In this document: positions 22,641-34,391 of the stretch, piece by piece
How positions within the stretch are numbered: the stretch's first letter is position 1
Layout: every line of letters begins with the position of its first letter
NCBI GenBank assembly: GCA_033032175.1
Contig: CM065322.1
Span: 10,044,001 to 10,108,000 of the forward strand
DNA: 64,000 nucleotides
DNA from: Saturnia japonica
Taxonomy: Eukaryota > Arthropoda > Insecta > Lepidoptera > Saturniidae
Direction of reading: 5' to 3'
The notes under the pieces: model-generated
Database searches by the model: none
Told to the model about the DNA's origin: nothing
The model's input: only the letters and a program-made list of their open reading frames with translations
Program-made: the position numbers and the translations under genes

Positions 22641-23074
22641 GTGTTTTTGTACAGTCGGGTTTTTTGTTTACTTTTTAATAATTTATTTTATATTATTTAG
22701 TTAAATGAAAAAGAAGGGCAAATTATCATTGAAATTTGTTATCATTTTGTTTGAAATTTCTAGAAGGAAATAATTTCAACATTTTAAGTGTCTACAATAT
22801 TATGAAAAAAAATTAAAGTACGAATTAGAACAGCGCAAAGTGGATCACTTATTTGGCTATGAAACAAACGAAAAAATGAATAAAATAAAAGAAAAATCGC
22901 ATACATGAGCACTGAAAAAAATTCACTCCTTTTTGAGCAGTTACTCAATAATGATTAAAAATAAATGTGTACTATATTTTTTTTTTTAAATTTCTAAAAG
23001 TACTATATATTTTGGATTTTTTTTAATTATACTATTTTTTTCCCAAAAAAGGTAGGCAACTCTAACCTGGTGTA

Positions 23075-24404
23075 GGTGGTCGCGATCTTGTCCGACATAA
23101 TTATTGTCGTTTCCTAGTCAGCAATTTAGTCTATAACTTATTAAATTTGATTCATCCTATTCCACCAGATTATATTCGTGTTAGAATAACTATATTGTTT
23201 TTTTTTTTTTATATGTGGTACCTATACAGGTCTGTACATAATGAACCTATTATAATATTTGAGCGAGTCTTGTACACGAGAAGTGAACATCGGCATTGTT
23301 AACTACAATACTTTTAAAGAATTTACATAATATGAAAGTAAGAAATGGAATCTTAAGTAGTGAATCACGCGTTAAGACGCGAACCGGTTCTACGCGAGTC
23401 ATCCCGCAGCGTTAACATAGTCTAATAGGTAGGCGATCGAAATCTTTTGTATAATTTCTTCATTGGTTCATAAGCATGAGTCATGTGGTGGTAATACACT
23501 ATTTTGTATACAAATATATGTAAATTGTAGTGTTATCTCATTCAGCCTACATACTTAGTGTTGCGAGTAAAGCTCTATTGACCAAGGCCGTACTATGCCG
23601 AACATGTTCAAACATGTTCCGTGTATACTTTGGATCTTTGGATTCCCGGGACACTTGTGCAACCAACCATATTTATTTCAGCACTTTAACCGGTAATGTA
23701 TTTTGTACTTTTTTTTTGAAAAAGTGATTCCCAAGTAATAGTCAGAAAATAGGCACTGGTGCTTTTATGCGACAAGAAAGGCCTTCTAAGATTTGATAAT
23801 TTTAACGGCTCAAACATGTACTAGTAGTCATCTAGTAGTAGACTAGTAATTTATAGTATATATATAACTTAGTGCTCGACTTTATATCATGTTTACGGTG
23901 TATAAATGTAATTTAGAAGAAAACGATGTCTATGAATACTTAAAATTTTATAAACATCCGAATCACTTTATAGCATCCGCCATGAAGCCTAACACGGACA
24001 GATAAAACCGTAATTTCACATACTTATAAAATTATAAATTCTACATACAATAGGTATGTATATTGATTGATCTATAAAAATATTTGCCCGATGAATAATC
24101 GAAATCAGATTCCTTAGCGATGATAATTATCTGCAGTTTTTACAAAGATAATAATATATTCTTTCACGATTTTTTCGGTTTAACACTTTACAATGTAATA
24201 TGTATTATTATGCAGAAATTATGTTCCTTAATCCATATACATACGTTTGTATTTATCTTTTTAAAAGTATGTCTAGCTTATCTCTTTTTTCTTTCCTTGT
24301 CTATCTTTCTATGTATATTTTATGCCCTTCTGAAAACTATATTTTATATGTTTTTTCTAATGGCTTAGAAATTACTGTACTGCGTCCAATTTATAGTATA
24401 ATTA
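23075..24404. other. AT-rich DNA without recognised features
   Basis: Only chance frames. No conserved protein or terminal repeats seen. Confidence 0.4.
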
Positions 24405-24990
24405 GGGTTGCCACCCGTACTATATATTATAGTATCGTACTATATTTTAGTCAATTATACTATATATTATAGAAAAATAATAAAGTATGAAAAATACTAT
24501 ATTTTCATCGCTAATTCAACTGTCACGTTTATTTTATATTTTTTTGTTAAATGAATCAAAAGCGCAAATTAACACTGAAATTTATTTTCGTTTCGTTTGA
24601 AGTGCCTAGAGGGAAATATCATCATTTTAGTTCCTATTAATCCTACTTGAAAGTTTGGGAGATTTTTCTTTTAATTTATTCATTTTTCTGTTTGTGTCAT
24701 ATCCAAAGAAGTGATCTATTTTGCGCTGCTCTATTTCGTACTTTAATTTTTTTTTTAATATTGTATTTATTGTTGTTATTTATTGAGAAAAGCTTAATAT
24801 AGGATATTTAAATAAATTGTTTGATTTTATCGCAACTCATTAACCAATGCCATTTCTAAATTGAAATATGAAAATGAAATTTTATTTAATAAAAAATGAT
24901 TAAACAGTATTAACGTCAACAATTTGCACAACAATAAAGCAAAGAACAGGTGTTTGAATCTAAAAACTAAAAATACTACTGAAGAATGGC
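24405..24990. mobile_element. hAT-like element A, copy 3
   Basis: It starts AGGGTTGCCACCCGTAC and shares ~300 bases with the split copy at 20247-23066. It ends around GAATGGCAACAC near 24990. No transposase and no clear target duplication. Confidence 0.55.
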
Positions 24991-25924
24991 AACACAGATA
25001 TATTCTTCAATTTTATTAATTGTATAGATAAAAATTATAATATTCAAAAATAGTATAGACTAAGGCGTCCGTGAAAAGATTAATTCACATATACATATTA
25101 AAATTATAACAGTAATTGTTAGGTTATTAGAATTTTGTTATTTAGCAAATATGACCTGCTAAATAAAAATGTATAATTAGTAATGTGACCAATATTCTTT
25201 TCACGGTAAGATAATCTTGGTGGCCTAAACAGGTAGGTATGCACAGAAAAATGCTCACATAAATTTGTTTAAGACGGAACGTAACGCTTAAGTCGTATTA
25301 TTATAGTATGCGCGTATGCGAAATGATTTAACTATTTTAAGTAATCTAAAAGTTACGTGATCTCAAGTTAATGGCGGCATTGACCCTGTTTTTTATGCGA
25401 TAGAATATAACGAGACGTGATCCGTTGAAATTTCAATACTGCTATTCTGAAACACTGAACGCTATGCACCCGGTAGAGGTTATTGTGTTTTGTACCTTGT
25501 GGGTGGCGATCATCTAATGGACTGGGATTGTTTGATGTTTTTTTTGTTTTATAATGGTATAGGCCCTTGACAAAATTTTTAGGCAAGGTATATATAATAA
25601 ATATTTGAGCAATGTGTATTATTATATTTTGTTGTAGAAGTAAATAAAAAGGTGAAGGAACATGTCCGACGCAAACGTCAGCATTGAATTCACCAAAGAT
25701 CAAAATTTTATTTATTAATATACTTATTTAATCGCTTGTAGAATGTATAATATAACGCTCGCATAGAAATTTTGGAATATATTTAAGGTTTCAAATACAA
25801 TTATTGAGTAGCAGCGGAGAAGTTAATTTATGCAAGTTTAATTATCCCAAAGAGGTTATCTGCATGGGCGTTTAACTAGCGTAGTGATAGGGTGGTTCTG
25901 ACGCTCAGCTGGATTAAAAAAAAA
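24991..25924. other. Unassigned AT-rich DNA
   Basis: The minus-strand frame at 25368-25703 has no recognisable motif. No gene supported. Confidence 0.35.
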
Positions 25925-25995
25925 AGTTATATGTTATCGTTGTGGCCACAATCTCACCAGATCTTAAGCGACGATGTGGCCCAAGATCGTTTTAG
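25925..25995 (-). repeat. SINE family S2 tail fragment
   Basis: Contains GTTGTGGCCACAATCTCACC and TTAAGCGACGATGTGGCCC. This block is shared with 40513-40800, 52412-52600 and 60529-60660. Confidence 0.6.
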
Positions 25996-26007
25996 TGAGG
26001 GCATTCT

Positions 26008-26226
26008 ATGGACACTTGTCTAAATAAACATATGCACAACATCGGTGTCCAGGGCATAAGAGATTGCAGATTCAGCGAAAGTGCGGACGAAACGCCAAAG
26101 CACCCCTTGTATGAATGTGAATCACTAAAACCGAAACGAAACCGGATTCTGGGCAAACACGTAGTATTACTGGAAGAGGTTCAATTGCTCTCTGCCAAAA
26201 AAGTCTTACAGTACATTATGGACTAG
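26008..26226 (+). pseudogene. LINE ORF2 C-terminal fragment
   Basis: The 72-codon frame (IRDCRFSESADETPKH, LYECESLKPKRNRILG, ending KKVLQYIMD) resembles the cysteine-containing tail after the RNase H domain of R1/Jockey-type LINEs. Only this end is present, so it is a relic. Confidence 0.55.
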
Positions 26227-26324
26227 GCAGTGAGGGGTGATCACAATAGATCTTATTGGTTGCAGTGACACAGGACCGCATAAGCATGCATTTGGAATAA
26301 TAATAATTCATTTTTTTAATAATA

Positions 26325-26425
26325 GCCGGGCCAATTGACTTTACTGTCCCTGATGGTAAGAAAAGCACAATCCAAACACCATCGAGAGATCTAAATCCAT
26401 CGGCAGTCGCCGCAATGTCGCAATG
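26325..26425. repeat. Dispersed repeat family R1, copy 2 (inverted)
   Basis: ACTGTCCCTGATGGTAAG ... ATCCAAACACCATCGAGAG is the reverse complement of the block at 15718-15825. Confidence 0.6.
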
Positions 26426-27794
26426 CATATTGGAAACATGATACTCTTATTGTAGGTATTTTGCGATTCTTATCTTGATTAAACAGAACATAAATTTTGC
26501 TGACCCCTGCAGAAGTCTCAATCTTGCACATTTTAATAAATCTGTATTTCTGTTGTATGTACATTTAAAATTCTTACAAAATTTCCCAATAGGCATACTA
26601 TATGAACGATACTGATCACGAATATGCTATTTTTTAAAAAAATGACCGTTTGTCTGTCTGTATGTCCAGATTGGTCTCAAAAATGGCTTATAGCCGATTT
26701 TAGTATAAGTCATCCCTTGATGGGCGGGTTATGATAATTTTCAATAACAATTTAAGGAATCTTAACAAAAAAGTTCTCCAAAAATTTCATTAATTATTAA
26801 CGGATTTTGTATGAAATTTTGTACACGGGAAGTTTAAATAATTAATTAACTGACGAGCTATAACATTTGTCAATATTAAATTAAATTTTCATTTATTCTT
26901 AAACAATTCTGATCAACTTTTGTAGATGACAAGCATACATCATTGAGCGGCTATAAGAATAGTTAATAGTACATTAGAAATCGAAGAATAGAATAACAAT
27001 TTTCATCCAATTTTGATGAATATTGTATACAGGAAATACATGCCATTCCTTAATTGATACGGCATAAAAATTGTCAACAATATGGATAAAAAAAAGAATT
27101 ACGGGACGTAAATAAATACTGCGTAGTAATAAACGCGGGCGCAGCCGCGGGCACACCGTTAGTATAGAGGCTTTAACTCATCTTTGCACGCGGCTCTCCC
27201 TATGTGTGCTTGCTTAATTGGTATGACATTGACGCGGCAGACGTCTTCACATCCACATTATTTTAACGCTTTGTTCTACGGGTACATTCGGTAATAAAAA
27301 TGTCAGGTTCGTCACGGAGAAAATATTTCACCTAACTAGTAGTTGTACTTGATAATGGGTCTTGCCACAATTATCAAAATATTTACACTCCTAATTCTAA
27401 TTTTCAAAAGCAGTGGGTAACAGAAAAATGTTCAGCAATATGGTTTAAAAATTACTCTTCTACCACCATTTCTTCCTAAACCCTATAGAAAATATTTGGA
27501 GAATTTCAAAATATATTCATATTGCTTTACATAGTATTGAACGGAGCGTGACGGAAATAATGAAATTAATAGAAAGTTCATTATTTGGTTTTTGTAGTGG
27601 TAGTGATATGAAATAATATGTTCAATAAACATGCATTTAACCTAATTTACCTATTGATTTATATTAAATTTGAACAAATAAGATGTACAAAATTTCGACA
27701 TAATATAAATAAAATAGCTAATAGAATTCTCTTGTGTACTTGACTGTATCTATACACGCTTTACGCACACATAGGGCATCGCGCACAGAGTTGA
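26426..27794. other. Old repeats; Helitron-like end near 27165
   Basis: No gene. GCGCAGCCGCGGGCACACCG followed by TTAGTATAG at about 27140-27170 resembles the 3' ends of the Helitron-like elements elsewhere in the window. The remainder is unassigned. Confidence 0.35.
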
Positions 27795-28230
27795 ACTGTC
27801 TATATTTACTTATTAATATAATAAAGCGGAAAAGTTTTTTTTGTTTGTTTGTTTGTTTAAACACGCTAATCTCTGGAACTACCAGTCGGATTCCAAAAAT
27901 TCCTTTTGTATATTATAGCCAAACTCACGAGGAATAGTATAAGCTATCTAACATTAGGCTCCACCTCTCAATTAGCCTTCAATATTAATTTTTGTTAAGT
28001 AAATCGGAAGTGGCAGCATTCTCGAACTTCTACATATCCGCGTGCGCTAGCATAATGGCTAATGAAACGTAAATACAATATTGTACAAAAATATTGGTCC
28101 TTAGTATATCTAAAAATAAGTTCGCGAAAGTATCTCTTATACATAAGCCACAATGAGGTATTTCGTGACAAACACTTCTTGAAAATTAATGAGTGAATAT
28201 ATAAGCATTATTTTTAGGCATTGCATAATA
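27795..28230 (+). mobile_element. Helitron-like element, degraded copy
   Basis: It starts like the minus-strand element at 53560-54306 (TCTATATTT ... TAATATAATAAAGCGGAAAAG) and shares its internal block AAACACGCTAATCTCTGG and, further on, ATAAGCCACAATGAGG. The 3' end is not clear. Confidence 0.5.
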
Positions 28231-30131
28231 ATAATCTTTACGAACGAAAGCTAATTCATCATAAAGACAAAAAATATGTAGTTAAATTTTGCTTTCTATA
28301 GAGCATGTTATTTGGACACATAGTTCCTAAACTATCCCTAGGGATAATGAAAAATTAAAATAATTTGTACTTGTGGGAAGAACAATTATAATAAGCAAGT
28401 GTTTGTCGTATAAAATTAACACTGGTGAAACCGTGGGGCACAGCAAGTATCTTTTATTAAATCTGTCGTTAAAACACTGCTGTAAGAGGCATAAAAAACT
28501 TTGTACGTGTAATAAAATTGTGGTCTATGATCAGTTGCGGATTGTCACCGGAAGTGTAGCGTCAGCTAAGCGACAGTCTGTGAGGTCACGGAGTCACGAC
28601 TGAAATAAACTGTTTCTATAGCTAAGTTTTAACTTGGGTAATAATTCATGTGTATACTAGAACCGGCACAGTTTAATTTTAAACAGGAACCATTACATAC
28701 TGGATCAGGAAATAAATACTTTGTTAACGTGAGTGAATTTACGTATCAGTATTTTTTATTTGATTCTAGCAACCGCCTGCAAATTCGTACGCGTTAATAT
28801 AAAATTATCAATGTCATCATCTTTAACGTAGGCTATTGTCAGTAAACGAATTTTTATAATCCGATCAGTAGTTTCAGCCTCCTACGAATATTCTAACTTT
28901 ACTTCTTTAAAATATTAGTAAAGATATACACAGATTACTTTTGTAGGATGTTATGACGGCTAAGATTATTTGTTTCCTCATCAATCAACATGGGCGCCGC
29001 CAGGATTATTTTCAGGGGGGTGTATCAGCATCTATAAATTATATTATTAAGTAAGTCTTAAATATTTCCTTACCGTGACCAAAGAGGAATTTCACTTAAA
29101 AAATGTTTATTTCGAAATTTGTTCAAATAGTTACAGAAAACTCTTAGCAACTTTTCTCATGCTCTCCCTGTTCCTTTACCTGAAACTTTGTTTTAATAAA
29201 TTTGTGCACAATGTCAGATGTGTAGTACCAGCATAACAATACCATATCAAATGACGATAAATTAAGCAATAAACTCTTGTTTCACACATACTACTTGATA
29301 ATATAAAAAGAAAAAGAAAAAGAAAAAGAAAATAATACGTATAGAGAACTTCTTTTTTTTAAACGATCACTCAAAAGCAAATGACGCTAATGTCGATCAT
29401 ACAAAACCGGTGGTGCAACTAAAGTTTCAAAATCAAGGCACGATCTATTGTAGACTTGTGAGATAATATACAATAGTCAGTTCTATGTAAAAAAAAAAAA
29501 AATATATATATATAGACCTCTTTAGATTCAGGTTATTGATCCAAGTTGAGGGTCTATTTCAAATTTTCTTAAAATAGACAAGCCGGTGACTCACGCTACG
29601 GTCTAGCGGAGAGCCTGTGCAGGTAGTCCGAAGCGTGTATTGTAATAGACCTGTGCAAAACCTAAAATCAATTTTTTTATGTGACACCGTACGGTGAACC
29701 TACAACGTGTGGTCAACCTGCACAGGTAAACTCTCCGGTAAATTATAGCGTGTATGGCGGGCGTTAGTCTATGCATTTGTTCGCAAAAGTTTTTTTTCGC
29801 ATTCAAAAATGCTTGGTTCGTTTAAATTGGAATAAGGTACACGTCTCTCTCGTAAATCAGTCGGTTAATTTATTAGTATAGTCAGGAATTTATTTTCAAC
29901 ATCAATGAAATTCTCAAATATAATCTCAATGAGTATATAGGATTGTTTTGTTGTGTTATTCTTCATGTCATCGGGTGTTGCTTTGATGTGTGCAGATTGG
30001 TATGACTATCATTTACGCAGTTGGCAACATATTGGGTTGTCCTATTATTGTTTCACATCGAAAATGACATTCGCCGGAAATATGAACATTTTACTCATAT
30101 CATTCAAATAATAAATAAGGAATGAGACATA
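28231..30131. other. No gene recognised; microsatellites
   Basis: An (AAAAAG)n run lies at about 29305-29335 and an A-run with (TA)n at 29490-29515. The rest is AT-rich DNA with chance frames only. Confidence 0.4.
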
Positions 30132-30133
30132 TA

Positions 30134-30165
30134 CAAGGTGTCCAGAAAGGGTATCGGGTATTTGT
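30134..30165 (-). repeat. Left terminal inverted repeat of mariner-type element
   Basis: 32 bp, exact reverse complement of 31405-31436. TA precedes it at 30132-30133. Confidence 0.95.
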
Positions 30166-30240
30166 AAGTTCAATGAAACAAAAATGATTTGTATGCAATA
30201 AAAAAGTTTATTGTTTATTATTAGCATATGAATTGGAGAA

Positions 30241-31320
30241 TTATTTGGAAAAGATGATGTTATCCAAATGATGACCGTTACGTTGCTGGCACTCTTCTAA
30301 ACGGAAACGAAGATTGGCGATAACACGTTGACACATAGCTATCGATATTGCTGCCATTTCTGACCTGATGTTTTGCTTTAACTGGGTTAGATTCGTCGGA
30401 TTGTTTTGATAAACCTTACTTTTAAGGTATCCCCATGCAAAATAGTCAAGCGGGCTAAGGTCGGGGCTTCTGGGAGGCCAGTTGATGTTACCCCTTCGCG
30501 AAATGACTTTATTAGGGAATAATTCGTTAACAATTTCCATTGAGTCATTTGAGGTATGGCAAGTGGCCCTATCTTGCTGGAACCACGTTCTTGAGTTGAA
30601 ACCTGCAAACTCCTGCAACTCTGGGACCAAAAAATTTCGCAACATATCGCAATAACGGTCACTATTCACATTAATTGCTCGGCCTCGTTGATCTTCATGA
30701 AAATAAGTACCAATTATGCCTTTAGCAGACATAGCGGCCCAAACAACGACCTTTGGGCTATGCAGGGGTCGTTCATGCTTTCGTCTCGGATTCTCCACTG
30801 CCCAGTACCGACAATTCTGCTTATTAACATGACCATTCAGGTGAAAATTTGCTTCGTCACTGAACAGTATGTTGTTAAAGTTGTTAAATCGCTGCAGCAT
30901 TTCGTTCGCAAAATTCAGTCGATTAGCATAGTCCGTATCCTTCAATTCTTGAACCAATTGAATTTTATAGGCTTTTAGATGTAAGTCTTTCTTTAAAATC
31001 GAATGTAAAGACGATTTTTTGATGTTCAACGCTTGGCTTCGCTTTCGGATGGATAAAGACGGATTTTGACGAACCGACGCCTCAACTTCGTCAATTGTTT
31101 CTTCATCGTGAACTGAACGAGGACGACCAGAGTTTTGAATTTTAACTGTCGCACCTGTATTCTCGAACATCCTGATCCATTTCCTAATGCTATCGTCACT
31201 TGGCGCGTGGCGTGTACGATATTCCGCACGATAGAGACGTTGAGTAGTCATTATTGAATCACCATTACGATAATACGCTCGTACGCAAAATGCGCGATGC
31301 GTCCCCGAGTACTGTTCCAT
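30241..31320 (-). CDS. Tc1/mariner-superfamily transposase
   Basis: Intact 359-codon frame. Residues ~10-120 hold the paired helix-turn-helix DNA-binding region, including a GRPRSV hinge at ~65-70. Catalytic aspartates are visible as D155 in FSDEANFHLNG, D250 in FQQDRATCH, and D287 in PPRSPDLSPLD (D292 lies five residues on). The spacing from D250 is 36 residues to D287 or 41 to D292, so it is a DDD transposase outside the classic DD34D mariners, perhaps near the DD41D rosa group (inference). Such enzymes cut and paste the element at TA sites. The start ATG lies 85 bp inside the right repeat, a normal leader length. No stops or frameshifts, so the enzyme could be active. Confidence 0.93.
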   Translation of the reverse strand: MEQYSGTHRAFCVRAYYRNGDSIMTTQRLYRAEYRTRHAPSDDSIRKWIRMFENTGATVKIQNSGRPRSVHDEETIDEVEASVRQNPSLSIRKRSQALNIKKSSLHSILKKDLHLKAYKIQLVQELKDTDYANRLNFANEMLQRFNNFNNILFSDEANFHLNGHVNKQNCRYWAVENPRRKHERPLHSPKVVVWAAMSAKGIIGTYFHEDQRGRAINVNSDRYCDMLRNFLVPELQEFAGFNSRTWFQQDRATCHTSNDSMEIVNELFPNKVISRRGNINWPPRSPDLSPLDYFAWGYLKSKVYQNNPTNLTQLKQNIRSEMAAISIAMCQRVIANLRFRLEECQQRNGHHLDNIIFSK

Positions 31321-31404
31321 CGTGACTAAAACTCAACAAAATGGCGGACGCCTCGAACCCCTCCCCGCACCCTTTAGACGCCCCGTTTCGAATATGGCGC
31401 GAAA

Positions 31405-31436
31405 ACAAATACCCGATACCCTTTCTGGACACCTTG
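31405..31436 (-). repeat. Right terminal inverted repeat of mariner-type element
   Basis: Perfect partner of 30134-30165, followed by TA at 31437-31438. It lies upstream of the transposase start. Confidence 0.95.
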
Positions 31437-31479
31437 TACATCCCGTGTACAAAATTTCATAAAAATTAGATAAGAATTA

Positions 31480-32275
31480 ATAGAAATGTAGCCGCCCCCC
31501 GGCCGCGCTTTGGCATAATATTTAGTAAAAAAATAAATCTTGTCGATATTTAAATGCTCCAAGTAAAACCTACGTAGCAAATGCTTGAAAGAATCCCGAG
31601 GGTTGGCTGGTTGGATGTTGATAGGAAGCGCAATCCACATTTGTGCTGCTGTTGTTCGCGGAAATTAGTATGATGACTATTATACTAATACTGAGAATTA
31701 AAGAATCGGAAGATCTTAGCTGTCTATTATGCATATCCGCGTGAGATTGAAATAGTATTTATAAAAATATTTAGGCGATTTGGAATGATTAAGTATGGAG
31801 AAAAGAAGACAAAGTATTCTTACATTCCTACGTTACAGAATAGGTAGCCATTTCAATCTGGCTTGGTATTCAGATACATGATCAAACTTTCGAAGACGGA
31901 AGATAAAACGGATACTGAGCTTATTATTGAGTAGACGATCAAGTTTATTTAAGAGATCTTCTGAGAGGTCCAAGTAAGCAACGTCTGCATAATCCAGAAG
32001 AGGGATAAGAAGGGTATTTGCTAGGGAAATCTTTGTATCTATAGGAACAAATTTTTTAAAACGCATGAGTGAATGAAGAGAAGCGTACATTTTCCTACTA
32101 ACTTCCTTGACTTGATCTGCCCAGCATAAATTAGTATCAAGTATGATACCAAGATTTTTCACTGTAGTTGATCAAGGAATGTAAATTTATTGTATTGAAG
32201 AGGTATCAAAGAATTAAAGTCAATTTTAGCAAGCTGTTTTGAGCTACCAATTAAAATGGTATTATCTAAATCTTC
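31480..32275 (-). pseudogene. CR1/Jockey-type LINE reverse transcriptase, 3' part
   Basis: Minus-strand blocks in order: DNTILIGSSKQLAKIDF (~32200-32270), then, after a frameshift near 32160, KNLGIILDTNLCWADQVKEV through SIRFIFRLRKFDHVSEY (31833-32162). A distal block follows with ALPINIQPANPRDSF (about 31600-31640). These are the thumb and post-polymerase region of a CR1/Jockey-group RT. Frameshifts show it is dead. Confidence 0.75.
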
Positions 32276-32299
32276 TTATGATCCTCTGGTTCTGATTGT

Positions 32300-32865
32300 T
32301 TTAGTCAGTGTTATTCTGTAGGGAATTTATCAATGTAACATGTGTAGAATACTGCTGTCACGTATTTGACGGATCAGTCAAATATCAGTTGGCCGCTCTT
32401 GACTCTATTGAGCGCCGAGCTCGTCGACTTGTTGGTGTTAAAGCACCGATGGCGGCAAAAATTCTCAGTCTAGGCCTAGAGCATCGACGTAAGGTAGCTT
32501 GCCTCTCAGTGTTTTACAGATTACACTTTGGAGAGTGTGCACAGGAATTGCACGATTTAATTCCACCCAATCCGTTCCACCATAGGACAACTAGACGCTG
32601 TGAGGGCTTCCACCCTTATGTTGTGGAAATTCCCCTGATTCGTACGAAGCGTTACGCTTCGTCGTTCATTGTGCGAACGGCAAAGGAGTGGAATTCACTC
32701 CCGTCGTCTGTTTTCACAATCACCTATAACTTGGGAATCGTCAAGCGAAGAGTTAATAGGAATTTAATAGGTAAGCGCGATATATCGTCGGCCTCATTTT
32801 TACTTACCATCAGGTAAGATCGAGGCCAAGCACATACCTGTACTGCATTAAAAAAACAATAATCA
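32300..32865 (+). pseudogene. Second LINE reverse transcriptase, C-terminal part
   Basis: The plus-strand frame 32308-32817 (169 codons) has EYCCHVFDGS, LDSIERRARRLVG, RRKVACLSVFYRLHFGECAQEL and AKEWNSLPSSVF, typical of the region after the RT domain in Jockey/CR1-group LINEs. It ends with a short 3' UTR and an A run at about 32850-32857. It abuts the opposite-strand LINE piece at ~32290, so two insertions meet tail to head. Confidence 0.75.
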
Positions 32866-33580
32866 TTATATGTTTGTACTATATTTAGAATTTATTACAT
32901 TTAAATTTTTTTTATGGTATGGTATGCAAACAAGCATGCAGTCATCCTGATGTTAAGTGGGTCCTATAACTATATAGAAAAACCGGAGTTCAAATGAGGC
33001 CAGTCATTAATAGGTGGTATTCCTGAGGATTGAGTTGGAACTACTCGTGTAAAGATATTACGAAGAGAACTATATTCTTTGGTATAATTCACTTATTTTG
33101 ATATTCAAATCATTGTTGTACAACCTATAATTGACAAACGTACATACGTACTTCAAGGATTTTATCATCTGATAGATATACATGTCTGTACAAAGGAAGT
33201 GATGGCTACGTGACGGGAATACGTTACCTTATTCTATAAAGTGGCGGTTTTCCTTTGGAAATTTTGATTATTTTAGTTTCAGACAAAACGTTTGATTAGT
33301 TGGTTTTTAGACGTCATTCATAAATGCACGACATTATCTGTGAGTTTCATAGTTTAATATTATATTTTTAATGGTAGGTAGGTACATATTAATACATACA
33401 GATTAAAAAAAAAAGGTATGGACTTTTCAGAGCAACAACTGTCCCATTAAACTTTGTGGTTGACAACCAGCTGACAACACTGCATAATTACGGGTGACAG
33501 TGTGTGTATAGGTTGCCAGGGCAATGGAAAAAGGTTCCACTGTTTTTTAGGAATAAATATGCCAATCCAGAAGTGTAGTT
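32866..33580. other. Unassigned AT-rich DNA
   Basis: A CATCCTGATGTTAAGTGGG block at ~32947 resembles part of SINE family S2. No gene found. Confidence 0.35.
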
Positions 33581-33930
33581 ATTGATCCTTCCGTCATCCA
33601 AACACTGATTTCGTATGTGAAATCAAAGATTCCAATTACTTTTACATAAAACAATTCACTGGGATCAGAAAAAAAACTGTTAACTAAACATAAGCTGCCA
33701 TCATGATTCTTTAATGAATATTTATTTGTTCTCCCTGTGTATTTTGTTTTAGTTTATTGATCCTTCCGTCATCCAAACACTGATTTCGTATGTGAAATCA
33801 AAGATTCCAATTACTTTTACATAAAACAATTCACTGGGATCAGAAAAAAAACTGTTAACTAAACATAAGCTGCCATCATGATTCTTTAATGAATATTTAT
33901 TTGTTCTCCCTGTGTATTTTGTTTTAGTTT
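33581..33930. repeat. Exact 175-bp tandem duplication
   Basis: 33581-33755 and 33756-33930 read the same base for base. Each copy starts ATTGATCCTTCCGTC and ends TTTTGTTTTAGTTT. It is either a very recent duplication or an assembly artefact. Confidence 0.9.
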
Positions 33931-34391
33931 ACGATACCTATCGCTAATGGTTCCGATGTAAGCTTTTGGAGACCATCTTGGATTTCAATTTTTCCCTGGG
34001 CACTAAATTATCCAGGGTAATGTATAGTTTTCGCTTTGGAAACATTTTGTTCAATAAAAACAGATTGTTGTGAAATAATTATTCTATTGAGTAAAAAAGT
34101 ACCCGCGTTTTGGTTTAGGGGCCGTGGTATACATGTAAATAAAGTGATCTTCCAATATTTGTGTAACCTTTACTTTATGGAAAATATTTCATTGTAACCT
34201 AGCAACATTGTAGAAGAATTGTTATTGACTAAATAACACGGTAAACAATATGAAAATATTTACGATACTTTGTTTTCCTTTTCTTGGGGTTTATTTTTTA
34301 CAGTATGGCACATAAGGCGGATTTGTTTTTTTTTTTTCAAAAACAGTTTGCTGCCATTGGCAAGATGTTATAATTGAAAATTGGGACTATA
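33931..34391. other. No recognised feature
   Basis: AT-rich sequence without gene or repeat assignment. Confidence 0.35.

Larger units (their letters stand above)
20541..22665 (-). mobile_element. Jockey-like LINE, 5'-truncated
   Basis: Minus-strand reverse transcriptase plus 3' UTR, ending in an A-rich tail (plus-strand T run at 20541-20560). The 3' UTR ends with the hairpin-bearing tail (20563-20635) shared by four other places in the window. The 5' end stops at about 22665 within the RT finger region (KKSPGPDGIRNEVL). Confidence 0.8.
20247..23066. mobile_element. hAT-like element A, copy 2, split by a Jockey insertion
   Basis: It begins AGGGTTGCCACTCG-like and ends GGTAGGCAACTCTAAC. CCTGGTGTA occurs on both flanks (20238-20246 and 23066-23074), fitting an 8-bp hAT target duplication. 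Comparison with the copy at 24405-24990 shows about 2.3 kb of foreign DNA from ~20360 to ~22670, mostly a minus-strand Jockey-like element. Confidence 0.65.
30134..31436 (-). mobile_element. Tc1/mariner-superfamily element, complete
   Basis: A 1,303-bp element with perfect 32-bp inverted repeats (30134-30165 and 31405-31436) starting CAAGGTGTCCAGAAAGGG. It is flanked by TA on both sides (30132-30133, 31437-31438), the target duplication of this superfamily. It carries one uninterrupted transposase gene. Identical ends and an intact gene suggest recent insertion. Confidence 0.95.

Noticed and set aside
24120..24472. Two overlapping membrane-protein-like frames
   Set aside because: Low-complexity Phe/Leu/Ile translation of T-rich DNA, partly overlapping a hAT-like repeat.
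25368..25703. 111-codon minus-strand frame
   Set aside because: No recognisable motif, no splice or promoter evidence, and surrounded by repeats.
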